DNA of 64,000 nt, taken from NCBI GenBank assembly GCA_018287875.1, contig JAGVVL010000017.1, forward strand, positions 2,604,001-2,668,000. Reading direction: 5' to 3'. This DNA is from Nigrospora sphaerica (taxonomy: Eukaryota; Ascomycota; Sordariomycetes; Amphisphaeriales; Apiosporaceae). How positions within the stretch are numbered: the first letter of the stretch is position 1; each line of letters begins with the position of its first letter. Below are positions 43,855-54,857 of this stretch, piece after piece. Under the pieces are notes generated by a model that was not told the origin of the DNA, did no database searches, and saw nothing but the letters and a program-made list of their open reading frames with translations. The position numbers and the translations under genes are program-made.

Positions 43855-44471
43855 CAATCATTGCGTCCCTGGTCATGGTCAACCACCCATCTCAGAATCC
43901 ACCCACAGGAGAAGAAGGAGCTGGGTGGGAAAGCAGCGTATGGCAAGGAGGACGACGGCCGCTGCCCCGATGGGCACTAACAGGATATCAGAGGGGGGGG
44001 ACGCTTTATTCGGGCCAAATTGCTCCAGGCACCTCGGGTCCCAGTGGAAAAGAGAGGCAAGTACGCAGTGGAGGAGCCCGGCCTTTCTTTTACCTTATAT
44101 CCCGTCTACCCGCGCTGGCTCTGACCGAGTCGGGCAGTGTCATTTTTATTCGGTGGTCGTGTTTCTTGGGTTCCTTCGCAGCACACCTGGGTCGGTAAAG
44201 CTTCCCCAGGGTCCCGGTTTAACGGGTCGGGAAACGAGCGAGCGATGTTGCCGGCTATTAGTGCTTCAAGTACGAAGTGTAATAAGTTCTGATCTAGGCC
44301 CTGCCCCGTCGCCAGCCATGAGACTACAATGACCTCACCATATTTCAACCATATCGGGTAAACAAGCCAAATCCTGTCCTTGCGTTGATTGTTGGATTCG
44401 TTCTCAGGTTCTGCTAGATGCTTTCCCTCGCTTGACGCCGGCAGCTTCATCATATACTACCACTACTGCTA

Positions 44472-45005
44472 CTACTCGGCAGGCGCTTGTGGGTGCCCTG
44501 CCGTGGCCACGGCCAGAATCTTGTCCTCGAGGCCCGGCACATGGACGTAGGCGATGCCGGCGTCCTCGAGCTTCTGCTTGGCCGAGTTGTTGCTCACGAA
44601 GGTGTCGGGCTCGTGGACGCCCACGTAGACGGTGCGGATGCGGTCGCGCAGGGCCAGGATGCGGTCGGCGCAGGGCAGGTTGCCGCTCTGGCGGAAGGTG
44701 CACGGCTCCATGGTGGTGTAGAGGTCGACGCCGGCCGGGAGCACGTCGGCCAGCCTGTCGGCGGGGACGCCGTGCCGCGCCGCGAGCTTCTCGAAGCAGC
44801 ACTGCTCGGCGTGCGTGTTGCCCTCCAGCTCGAGCGTGTAGCCCTCGGACAGCATCTCGTTGGTGGCCCCGTTGACCAGCACGGCGCCCACGCGGTAGTT
44901 GGTGGGCTTGGGCGGTGATTTCGTGGCCAGCGAGAGGGCGTGCCTGAGGTAGGCCTCGTGGTCGCTGGCCGGGATATTGAGAGGCAGGACGGCGGAGTCG
45001 GGCAT
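44472..45005 (-). CDS. Cytidine-deaminase-fold enzyme, probable DRAP deaminase of riboflavin synthesis (Rib2 C-terminal type)
   Basis: Zinc-dependent deaminase. The best match by motif is the enzyme that deaminates 2,5-diamino-6-ribitylamino-4(3H)-pyrimidinone 5'-phosphate in fungal riboflavin synthesis. Single exon, 177 aa. The zinc and catalytic residues are complete: His65-Ala-Glu67, then Pro101-Cys102 and Cys112 (MEPCTFRQSGNLPC). The segments TVYVGVHEPDTFVSNNSAKQKLEDAG and VPGLEDKIL match the Rib2-like end better than CMP or tRNA deaminases. In baker's yeast this domain is fused to a pseudouridine synthase; here it stands alone. Start codon 459 bp from that of the divergent J-protein gene. 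Confidence 0.8.
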   Translation of the reverse strand: MPDSAVLPLNIPASDHEAYLRHALSLATKSPPKPTNYRVGAVLVNGATNEMLSEGYTLELEGNTHAEQCCFEKLAARHGVPADRLADVLPAGVDLYTTMEPCTFRQSGNLPCADRILALRDRIRTVYVGVHEPDTFVSNNSAKQKLEDAGIAYVHVPGLEDKILAVATAGHPQAPAE

Positions 45006-45464
45006 GGCTAGGACGGTTGTGGTGGGCAGATGGATAAGAACTCGGGTTGGATTCTCATCTCGTCGGGCTCGTGGAAGCGATGCGACCGGCTTCTCTCTTT
45101 TTTCGAGAGGCCCTCACGCGACCAGTGGAGGTTATATGCCTACCTGTAGGCACATGTAGTACCTACCCGGTCCACCCGTTGCAGGTGGAAAGGTAATCGC
45201 CCTCGTCGCCCCGCCTGTTTGCTATGGCGTCAAACCGCCCCCACCACATTCTTCCGAGTACCATTCTCGTAGAACCATCCATGCCTGCCCGTGCAAGGGT
45301 ACACCCCTGTCATAGCTCTCTTCCCCATCAGAGCGAGTACCTGACGCGCGACGCGTCGCACTGCGGTACCTAAGGCCGACCTGCCAATCCCGCCCTCGCC
45401 AACGAGACGGACGGCACGACCAGCGCTTTTGCGCATTCCATCGCCTCTTTCCGCCATCTTCAAA
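45006..45464. promoter_or_regulatory. Compact bidirectional promoter region
   Basis: 459 bp between the start codons of the deaminase (-) and the DNAJC9-like gene (+). It contains TACCTACC-type words (about 45139-45173), with no coding signal. A shared promoter is inference from spacing. Confidence 0.5.
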
Positions 45465-46516
45465 ATGTCAGACTCGGACGACCTCGCCCAGGGCGAACCC
45501 CCGGTCATCGACCCGTACGAGGTCCTTGGCCTCGAGCGGTCCGCAACCGACGCGCAGATCAAGTCGGCCTACCGCAAGCAGGCCCTGAAGAACCATCCGG
45601 GTAAGGCGGCAGTTTAGTTCTCCGCCTGATATCGTGGCAGCACATTTCTCGTGGGTTCCATTGCTGACGCCTATCTTCTTGGTACCGGGCAGACAAGGTT
45701 GCCGAAGTGGATAAGGAGGATGCGACGGCTAAGTTCCAAGCCATCGCCTTTGCCTACGCCGTCCTCTCGGATCCGGCTCGACGGAAGCGCTACGACGAGA
45801 CGGGCTCGACCTCGGAGGCCATCGTCGATGCGGACGGATTTAGTTGGTCCGACTTCTACCGGGAGCAGTTCCGCGACGCCGTCTCCACCGACGCCATCAG
45901 CAAGTTCGCCCAGAAGTACAAGGGCTCCGACGAGGAGAAGGACGACCTGCTGGCGGCCTACGAGGAACACGAGGGCAACATGGACGGCGTTTACGAGTCG
46001 GTGATGCTCAGCGATGTCCTCGAGGACGACGACCGCTTCCGCGCCATCATCGACGCGGCCATCCGCGAGAAGACGGTGCCGGCCTTCAAGGCCTACACCA
46101 AGGAGAGCAAGAAGTCCAAAAAGGACCGCGTCAAAGCGGCCCGGGGCGAGGCCAACGAGGCCGAGGAGTACGCCAAGGAGCTCGGCGTTCACGACAAGCT
46201 GTTCGGCTCCGGCGCGGGCGGCAGCGGCGGCAGTAAGAAGGGCAGGAAGGGCAAGCCGGACCCCGAGGCCGATCTGGCCGCCCTCATCAAGAAGAACCAG
46301 GCCAGCCGCGAGGACATACAGGGCAGCTTCCTGGACAACCTAGCGGCTAAATACGCGGCGCCGTCGAGGGGCAAGGGCAAGAAACGCGCCGTAGTTGACG
46401 AAGAGGAGCCGTCGGAAGAGGCGTTCGAGGCGGCGGCGGCCCGGCTGAAGAAGCCCAAGGTGGAAGCGGGCTCTTCGAGCAGCTCGAGCCGTCGGTCTGC
46501 GCGATCCAAGAAGTGA
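45465..46516 (+). CDS. J-domain protein of the DNAJC9 type
   Basis: Hsp70 co-chaperone; the human relative acts as a nuclear histone co-chaperone. Exon 1 is 45465-45600, the intron is 45601-45692 (GTAAGG donor, GCTGAC branch, GGCAG acceptor) and exon 2 is 45693-46516; 319 aa. The intron falls inside the catalytic HPD triad, and splicing restores NHPDKV, which confirms the join. The J domain is at residues 16-82 (DPYEVLGLERSATDAQIKSAYRK ... AKFQAIAFAYAVLSDPARRKRYDETG). Next is the DNAJC9-specific part, WSDFYREQF, KGSDEEKDDLLAAYEEHEGNMDGVYESVMLSD and DDRFRAIIDAAI. The C-terminal part is Lys-rich, with a Gly/Ser linker and a basic tail (SSSRRSARSKK) likely to act as a nuclear signal. The start at 45465 is preferred to the in-frame ATG at 45429 because MSDSDD fits the family and the context is AAAATGTC. 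Confidence 0.9.
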
Positions 46517-47032
46517 GCAGAACCGCAAATGATTTTCTTTCCTGCAAGGCGTACGGGGGGGAGTTAGGACTTTAGGTTGGATGCGAGGTTGTATCCAGGC
46601 ATCGAATTGGTTTCAGTACGGCAATGCCATGCACAGCGCATGGACGTAGATGCGAGAAAGCTCGACGATGGGGAATCCATTAAAAATCGCCCTCCCCTTC
46701 ATGGCGGGTACCTCTAAGCGTGCGACCACTTAACGCGCCATTGCGCCTCCACTCTCCCACATACGCGTCCTTGGCTCGAAGCTTCCAATACCGACGCTTG
46801 CCAACCAAACAACAGCATCACCGCCGGTGCCTGTTGTTCCAGCAACCAAAACCGGTTTGGACCTTGCGCCCTTACGTACTCCCCCCCATGGTACCGGAGG
46901 CAGGAGGTAACCTTTTTGTAGCTAGAGAGAGTCCGCCTACGCTTCGTAAAGACCTGAGTATTCTCTTTCCCCACTCCTCCTCCCGACGACCTCCGAAAAC
47001 CCCAAAAGCCCGCAGCGCCGAGAAGACATGCC
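46517..47032. other. Spacer between the J-protein gene and STN1
   Basis: 516 bp, both genes on the plus strand. Holds the 3' end of one and the promoter of the other. No gene seen. Confidence 0.6.
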
Positions 47033-48257
47033 ATGACCCACTCGGCGACGGGCGCGCGCACGACCAAGACCGAGAAGGCCGACGACGCCGCCGCCGTTGC
47101 CGCCTTTGAGCACTACCCGCTCTACTGCTACCACCTGTCGCCGACTATCACCCAGTGGTGTCCGCTGCGGGCGCGTGACATTCACGGGCTGGCGCAGCGG
47201 AGCGGGTTCGAGGGTGTGTGCGCGCGCGCATTTGTTTTTTTCCTCCTCTTCTTCCCCGTACCTGCTTCTTCTTGCCCCCCTCTGCCCCTTCTCTCTTCCT
47301 CCCCTTTTCCATCTCTTCGGGGCCTTTTCCCCTTCTCCCCACCCGCCCTCCCGTACGCACGCCTCCCCCCAAAAGGCGCCTTGCTAACCCCACCGCCACC
47401 CAGGCCAGGATGACACCTTCTTCCACCTCAACCACCCGATCCGGTGGGTGCGCGTCGTCGGCGTCGTCGTCGCCGTGGACCGGTACTACGGGCGGCGCGT
47501 CTACACCGTCGACGACGGCAGCGGGGCGTGCGTGGAGTGCGTGACGACGGTTTCGACGAAGCCGCCCCAAGAAGAAGAGAAGGCCGCCGTTGGCGGCGCC
47601 GCCGCCGCCGACGCCGCCCCGGACTCGGACCCGTACGCCGACATCGACGTCGGCCTCGTGGTCGAGGCGCGCGGCGGCCTCGCCCTGTACCGCCAGCAGA
47701 AGCAGATCCGCGTGACGCGGCTGCGGCGCCTCGCCTCGACGGCCGCCGAGGTGGCCTTCTGGCACCGGATCCGCGCCTTCGCCGCCGACGTGCTGGCCCG
47801 CCCCTGGGTCGTCGACGCCCGCCTGCGCCGCCGCCTCGAGAAGGAGGCCCGCCGGGACGTCGTCGCCGGGGCCGCCGGCGACGACGACGCGCGCCGTCGT
47901 CGTCGCCTTCGCGACCGCGCCGGCCGGGAAAAGGACAAGGACAGCGATGGCGACGAGGCCAGGGCGGCGGCGAGGCGGCGCCGCCACCACCGCCGTCCCC
48001 ACGGCGACGAGAAGGAGGCGACCCCGGACCGGGCGGTGCTCGGCGATGACGGCGCCGATGCTCGGAAGAAGGAGGAAGCCCGCCAGCGGCGCAAGGAGAG
48101 GCACGCCGGGGACGAGACGTACAAGGGCATCCCGGCCCGGTCCGGCAACTCCTTGCTGGACGAAGCCCGGCGGCGGCGCAGGGAGAAGGCGGAGAAGCTG
48201 AGGGAAGGTTCCAAACTCGAACCTTCTCAAGGAAAGTACGATGCTTTGGGTCTGTGA
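47033..48257 (+). CDS. STN1: CST complex subunit Stn1 (telomere capping)
   Basis: OB-fold protein of the Cdc13/Ten1-Stn1 telomere complex, which protects chromosome ends and assists C-strand fill-in. Exon 1 is 47033-47213, the intron is 47214-47403 (190 nt, GTGTGT donor, CACCCAG acceptor) and exon 2 is 47404-48257; 344 aa. Splicing gives RSGFEGQDDTFFHLNHPIRWVRVVGVVVAVDRYYGRRVYTVDDGSG, the hallmark of fungal Stn1: the region after the first short helix, the NHPIRWVRVVG strand and the DDGSG turn. The OB-fold covers about residues 15-190, with VVEARGGLALYRQQKQIRVTRLRRL as the last strand. The remainder is unusually Arg/Asp/Glu-rich low complexity (RRRRLRDRAGREKDKD, RRRRHHRRPHGDEKE) and ends EKYDALGL-like (KYDALGL). 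The weak donor could shift by a few bases, but the phase is right. Confidence 0.85.
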
Positions 48258-48535
48258 GAAGGGTACGTAGGGGTTGGACTGGGTCGGGAAAGGCGGCGCA
48301 ACATAAACAGCCTCCATATTTACCCACCTATGTGTATATATACACCGTGGTTTTGCCATGACTGCTACCTGACTAGTTGCTAGATGCTGGCGGTGCCCTG
48401 ACTTGCGATCGCCAACAATTGGAGAGAGCACAAATTTCACTCAACACACTTGCACCCATTCTGCCCGCGTGAAACAAACAGAGAGACAATTTCGGCCCTT
48501 AATTCACGATATGTGTACAAGAGATGCTATTCCAC

Positions 48536-50149
48536 CTAGAAGTTGCTCTGGCCCGAGAATTTCTCCTGCAGCAAGTCCGTCAGTCGCGGTCACGCCGGGG
48601 GTTAAGGAGAGCGCGCAAGCCGAAATGGCAAAGATGCGGGCGAGAGGGGGGGCACGACTTACGTTCTGCACCACCTCGATCCAGTAGCCGTCGGGGTCGA
48701 GGATGAAGGCCACGTTCTTCATGCGGCCGTCGGTGAGTCGCTTCTTCCAGTTGACGTTGAGGGTCTCGAACCGCTCGCAGGCGGCGTCGAGGTTGTCGAC
48801 CGACACACCTAGACGCAACGAGGGTTAGCCGATGACCTGCCACGAGCCCCCGACCGCCCCTGCCGCCGGCGGAAACCGATGCGTCCTTTGGAAGGAGGCA
48901 ACACGACGCGGGAACCGGGGCAAAGAAAAGGGGAAGTAGGGGTGAAGGGACGGTAAAAAAGGCTCACAAATGTGTCCGAATCCTTGCGGCTGGGAGTTGC
49001 CGTCGTGATACTTGAAGTCGGCGTCCTTCTCGGTGCCGTAGTTCCACGTCAGCTCCAGGAGGCCCTCGTAGTCGGCCGTGAAGCCCTCCTGCGGGATGCC
49101 CTTGGTGCCGGGGTAGCCGAGGAAATACAGGTTGAAACCGGCGGCCTCCTGCTCGACGGTGCGCAGCAGCGTCATGCCCATGGTCTCCTGGTAAAACTTG
49201 AGCGACTTCTCGGCGTCCTTGACGCGGACCATGGTGTGGTTCTGCGGTTGAGCCTATGTTAGCGGGCTGTTGCTTCGTTCCTTTGGTAACCCCCCCAGCC
49301 GCGCCTCGGACTCGCCCGGGCTATCACGCTCAGGGAGAGCGAAAGGGGGGGGGGACGTGCGTACCATGCGGTAGGTGGCCGGGTCAGTGGCGCTGGGGTC
49401 GCTGGGCTCGTTGGGGTCGTCGGCGCCCTTGGTGCCTACTTTGAGGCTGACGATCTCGACCCAGTAGCCGTCAGGGTCGAGGGCGAAGGCGATTTGCTTC
49501 ATGCGGCCGTCCGTCAGCTTCTTCTGGAACTTGTAGCCGGCCTGCTCGATGCGGTTGCAGGCGGCCTGGATGTGGTCGACGCTGATGCAGATGTGGCCGA
49601 AGCCCCGGTGCGGCTCCTTGTTGCCATTGTTGACCGTGTAGCTGTCGTCGTTCTCGGTGCCGTAGTTGTGCGTCCTGGGCGGCGGCGGCGGTCAGGGCAG
49701 GAGGCCAAGGACGACGGTAGTACGGGAGGGAGGCGGGGGCAAAGAACTCACAGCTCAACAACACCCTCGCGGTCGAACGCCGAGTTGCCCGACGACAGGG
49801 CCTTGGGAGAGTCGTAGGCCAGGAAGTAGAGGTCGAACTTGTTGTCGGGGAATTCAAGCTTCTTAATCAGGCTCATGCCCAGGAACTCGTAGAACTTGAC
49901 TGTGGCGTGCAAGGATCTTCGTCAGTCCCTTGCGCCGTCGCCGGTTCGAGAACCTTGAGGGAGAATCCGCTTCACCTACCCGAAGCTTTGGGGTCCTTCA
50001 CCCGCAGCCTAGCCCACGTCAGCTTTCCGTACCAACCGGCGCGTAGGGCCTCCCGGCTCGACGGTGCCTCCGGGAGAGGTAGACGACGGGGCTGGCACGT
50101 ACATGGTGTGGTTGAACTTGTAGTTCTTGGTCTCGGTCGCGGTCGCCAT
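48536..50149 (-). CDS. GLO1: Lactoylglutathione lyase (glyoxalase I), two-domain type
   Basis: Converts the hemithioacetal of methylglyoxal and glutathione to S-lactoylglutathione. Seven exons: 50149-50103, 50008-49980, 49899-49752, 49674-49365, 49241-48968, 48808-48663, 48565-48536; 327 aa, the length of yeast Glo1. All junctions are GT/AG and in phase. Exon 2 has only 29 nt. Two glyoxalase domains are joined head to tail. Domain 1 contains FNHTMLRVKDPKAS, VELTHNYGTE, GFGHICISV and GYWVEIV. Domain 2 contains NHTMVRVKDAEKS, LELTWNYGTE, GFGHICVSV and GYWIEVV. The metal-binding His/Glu positions are retained in both halves, so both active sites may work. One intron separates the halves almost exactly (49364-49242). 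The last exon encodes nine residues. Confidence 0.95.
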
Positions 50150-51312
50150 GGTCGCTAGGCTTCGAAAAACGGCTATGGCGCGTCAGTGACTTAGTCCGGC
50201 GATGGTATTGCATCCTCTGGCGCTGGGCATGCTCGGTCACGTACGTTTGGCAGTGGTGATATGGGGGGGTGTTTTGGACAGGAGGCCGGCTTGCAGTCGA
50301 ACGCGCTGAACAGCACGGAGAGCTGACATGGAGTCTCGGTAAGCTTAGATTTAGAAGGTTGTTTCCAAGCCGAGCCGCTGTCTTTTTCGAGTACGGAGCT
50401 CCAGGTCCTGCAATCGCAGGCACTCGAAACCTCTGCAGCCAATTGACAGACGTCAGCACCGAGAATGCGGGACCAATCGCGGTGGAGCGGGCGCTTTATT
50501 CGATGGAGTTGGAGGGGCATCATGACGTCGCCCCGCCGACCTTTGAGCTACCCCGCGCCGACGAGGGCGGCAGTTCTATGTAAGCGCTTTCCCCGACCCA
50601 GGACCATCACCCATTCGAATTGCGCAAACGAGAAAGAGAGGCCCCAGAGTTGTATACTTACACAGTGGTTGTAGGCGTAGAACACCCCATGAAAGGATTT
50701 ATGAGTTGGTCGTGGGGCTCATACAACGAAGCGGGCACTTACTATTCAATCCGCCCATCGCTGTTATCATCATTTTTTTTACGGGCAAACTGTCATGGAC
50801 TTGTTCCCGTGCTTGCAGCGTGGTATCGGTATCAAATTTTTCCATTCTTTTGCCGTCCTTCATTTTCGGACCCTGAACTCCTTGGCCTTGTCCGCTCGTG
50901 GTGGCTATGAAGTCTCCCCGTCCCCTTTCTCCGCTTCCACCAAGTCAGAGTAGTGTACAGTAATGAAACAAAAGAGGCGGATGCCCCATGTGCCCCACGT
51001 TCATGATGACGTGGTTAGGAAATTTGCCTCGATATAGGCAGTGAGGGCGGCCGGGTAACTTGCCGGCCCAAGTCCCGACCTTCATAACGTATAGTGATGC
51101 GCCAGCCGGCCTCTGGGCACCCCAAGGCGGCATGGAAAACAGGAACCGTCGGGACAGGGGTACGGCATGTCCACAGGCTCGCTAGATCCAAGCAATTGGT
51201 TCCGCATAGGTGTGCTGGATAGATCACCCAGGCGCAGCATGCTTGTAAGACGAATGGTACGTTTGGGGACGTTTCCAAAGCCTCGTCTCCCCCGACCCAT
51301 CGAGCGAGCCGG
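50150..51312. other. Spacer: promoter side of GLO1
   Basis: 1.16 kb between GLO1 and the 3' end of the Ca2+/H+ exchanger, both on the minus strand. Contains the 13-mer GAGTACGGAGCTC at 50389-50401, identical to one at 10885-10897. No gene seen. Confidence 0.55.
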
Positions 51313-52941
51313 TTAGGAAGAGCCGGAAGTCAAGAGCGAGCCGAACAGGGCACCGGCATCTTCATTGCCCAGGGCGTCGCTGGGAGTAACGAAGAAGGCG
51401 ACAGCGATAATGATGTACAAAGCCATCAACTAGACAGGCATTGTTAGCTTTCGGCACATGCGTATAGCCTGCAACCGGGGCTAAGCTTACCATAGCACCT
51501 TCCAGGTAGTTCGACTTGCCATCCTGAACCGTGTACGTGACAACCAAAACCGAGAGAACAAAGGCAACCGTCTCGAACGTCTCGAATCGCATGTTCATTT
51601 CACGGTCCATGATCCAGCCCAGGACAACCAAGAAGGGCGTAACAAAGAGCGCGATCTGGATGCTGGAGCCGATGGCGACTCCCATGGCCAAGTCCATCTT
51701 GTTCTTGACTGCCACCACGACGGCCGTGACGTGCTCAGCTGCGTTGCCGACGATGGGGATCAGGATCAGACCGATGAAGTTCTGGCTGATGTTGGCGCGC
51801 TCGACGAGAGGGTCAATGCTGGCGACAAGGTAGTCGGCGCAGATGGAGACGAGGATGGTCACGAAAACGAGAACAGCAGCGGCAGCCCAGGGGTTCATGT
51901 GCTCCTCCTCATCCTCCTCCTCCTCCTGCTGCTGCTGCCCGTTGGCCTCGGGCTCGGGGGCGAAGAGGTTGTGGTGAGTCCGCAGCTGGAAGTAGAGGTA
52001 AAGAACGTAAAGAGCAAGAAGTAGTACGGCAGTTCCGCGGGAAAGGTTCAGAATGGTCGTGTTGACGGCGCTAGTGTCGTCGTGGTTGGTTTGCATCACC
52101 ATAGAGAGCTACATCGAGTCAGATGGGTGGCGGCGTAGGATATCTCTGTATGCGTAACTTACCGCGCCGGGAATTACCATGGAAGCGGCCGCCAGGGTCA
52201 ACAGCGAGCACGTCGTTTGCGCCGTAATACTGGCGAAACTCTGCTCCTGTCCCTCGCCATTGTTATCGTTCATGTTGACGATGCCACCAAAGAAGAAGCA
52301 CATGCCCATGACCAGCAGCAGGTTGGACAGAATCGAGCCGATCATGGACGACTTGACGACAGCATACTGCCTGTCCCGGAGCGCGATGATGCTGACCTGA
52401 AAGAAGTCAGCATAGTCCACAGCCGCGCCATCGAGGCTAAGCTCTTACAATCAACTCGACCGCGTTGCCGAAGGTGGCGTTCAGGAGACCGCCAAGGGCC
52501 TCGCCCAGCTTGGCCGAGATCTCCTCCGTCGCAAACGAAAGCACCGCGGCCAGGGGAATGATGGCGAGGAAGTTGAGGATGAAGACGGTAACAGGATCCC
52601 AGCCGGTCGAGCCCGCGACAATTCCGATGGGCACGAAGACCAGGAACACATTGACATAGTCTGGCCACGGGTTGAGTCAGCTGCTGGGCAAAACAAATCC
52701 GTCTGCGCCGCGACTTACTGCTGAGCAAAGTCACCTTGATAATGTGCCACACGTTTGCCGGAGCCTTGACCCATGGCTTGGGGCTATCCACGCCCGGGGT
52801 CGAGTGCTTGTTAAGAAATAAGTTGTAGGCAGCACTGTGCTCATGGTGATTGCTGCTTGATCCCGAGCCATTGGGGATCAGGGGCGTCGTCTCGCGAGCG
52901 CCGCCATAATGGTTGGCCGAGTTGGTTCTGCTTTTGTTCAT
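51313..52941 (-). CDS. Vacuolar Ca2+/H+ exchanger (VCX1/CAX family)
   Basis: Antiporter that loads Ca2+ into the vacuole using the proton gradient. Five exons: 52941-52719, 52660-52449, 52396-52163, 52108-51491, 51429-51313; 467 aa. All introns are 52-66 nt and in phase. The N-terminal ~75 residues are cytosolic, followed by about eleven membrane helices. The first alpha repeat contains [16 protein letters not shown] and the second contains [21 protein letters not shown]; the GNA(V/A)E signatures carry the ion-binding Glu residues. Between the halves is an acidic run ([13 protein letters not shown]), the acidic loop typical of the family. The start at 52941 ([10 protein letters not shown]) is the first ATG of the frame. 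A further upstream coding exon cannot be excluded, since the frame stays open to 52959 with a GTG. Complements the PMC1-like pump at the left end of the window. Confidence 0.93.
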
Positions 52942-54826
52942 GGTGAAAGTCCGGCGCACGGAATCCCGGAAACTGGGGGGTAGTGCTGGGGTTAAGAGGA
53001 GTCGCGCAATCGGTTAGCCAAAGTTGCGCATCGATGGGAAGTCGTGGTGAGAATGTTGGTGTGGCTTGAAGAAATGCAGCATGCTCTTTCACCAAAGATC
53101 ACGGGAAGGCAAGGCGCGTGGTCGACTGGGATCGGACAACACGTAGGATCATGGGACAACAGCCGGATGGCACAAAGAACAGACGGTCCTCAGGGTCCGC
53201 AGACAGGCGTAGGAGGAGTGACAGGGGAGAACAAAGAGGCGCGTATAGGCGAAGAAAGGACCCAGGAATGCGCTCGAGGCGGGGGAGGTAGTTGGGACCG
53301 AGGGCGTGGCCGCAAAGAAAAGATATGTTGTATGCTATCGTGCGGTAGGGTCTTGCTTCACTCACCGACCATAGCTCAAAGTCTATCAAGCTCTCGCAAA
53401 AAGGCGAAAGAGGGGGGACACGGCAGCGGGAAGGGGGCGCCAACGGGTAGTAATAGGTGACGGGCCACAACTGCTTTCGGGCGAGGGAGAGCAGCAAGCA
53501 CAATCTGCCCGTGATGCAGACGAGAGAAGCAGAGGTACCCCGGCACGGTGGCACCCGCTTGGTAATGGCGTCCGACGGGGATGGGGTGGTCGGAAGCGAG
53601 GGAAAGGGATGCTGCAAAGCGGTAGATCGGTCGCGGGGGCGTTGGCGGACAGGCCTGGGCTCTCGGCGCTGGCGGTGCGGTGCGGTCTGGTCTGTGAAGG
53701 AACGAGCGATGATGGTGGTACGGGTGTGATGATGGGGGGGGGAGAGGGCAGAGAGACAGTCTTGGCAGCGCCGGAGAGATTATCGCGCGGAAAAGAAGTA
53801 TCAATCGAGGTGGTGATGGGGGAGAAGGAACCCTGTCCGTGTGTGTTAGGTCCTTTTTGTCGCTGGCTAGTGTGTACATGGGAGAGTAATGTAAGTCGCA
53901 ATGGGCAGTGCCTCCTGCCAAGACGCCTTTCCCTCGCCCGCCATACGATGAGGTACCTCCCGTGATGGCGTTGCCAAGCGGACTATACTCGCTCCTGAGT
54001 CCTGATTGTCGTCATTCGCAGCCGATACCTCGAGAGTTTCGCGGCCGCTCCAAACGTCGCTAGCTAGCAACGGTCGGCTCCTGTTGGCCTGTCCATAGCG
54101 GGCCAAGACAGTAGGAAGCCCGCAAAACCCACAGCTCCGATGGATCCGCTGGGGACTTGCATCTGCATGCCAGAGCTTCCGGCAGGGGAAGCTATCCTGA
54201 TCCTGACTCTCCCTGCTGGGGCCCCTTGGCAATTCCCGCTTCGTGTCGCGCCTCTGGCTACATCTGGTTTGGGATCTGCTCGTTTCCCGTTTCCCCCAGC
54301 CGCCAAGCGGGTACTGCAATTGACACTCACAACGCGCCTGTGCCTCCGTGCAAGGTTCTCCTTACTCCTACCAAAAAGTGTCCGAAGCCGCATCTATCGC
54401 GCGCGCCCAAAGAGCGAGGGCCTAGTATATTCCCTTGAGTCGTTTGGCAGCCACGTATGAGATATACTTGTAAGGCGTACGTACGCACACGCCGAGCAAC
54501 TATTTCTTGAGCCAATGGCACCGTAGAGCAGCAAACATTTGGGGGCCCCTCCCCCCACTGAGCCACCGCCGACAAAATCGGGCGAGGGATGCTGGCTGAC
54601 GAGATGTCGGCTGACTGGATGTCACCAGCCATATCCCGCAGCTTGAGACCGCATTACCTGATCACGTACTCCGGGGTGCTGTTCGTTCGCGCCCTTGTGC
54701 AACCACCACTTGGCCTGTTCCGTAGGCGCCGGAAGAGACATCCCTTAGCACTGCGCTGCTCCAAACGCCCACTGGCTGGCCAGAAGCCCCCAGGCATTGC
54801 TTTTCTCTACCACGCCTTCTGTTCTT

Positions 54827-54857
<31 letters not shown>

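Larger units (their letters stand above)
43309..44471. other. Convergent spacer with inverted repeats
   Basis: 1.16 kb between stop codons. No gene seen. Hairpin-forming sequences and a repeated GGGCCC..TTTAAG word are concentrated at 43460-43860, which may be a mobile-element remnant. Confidence 0.55.

Noticed and set aside
49941..49960. GGTTCGAGAACC resembling a tRNA T-loop
   Set aside because: No acceptor stem or A-box around it, and it lies within a GLO1 intron.
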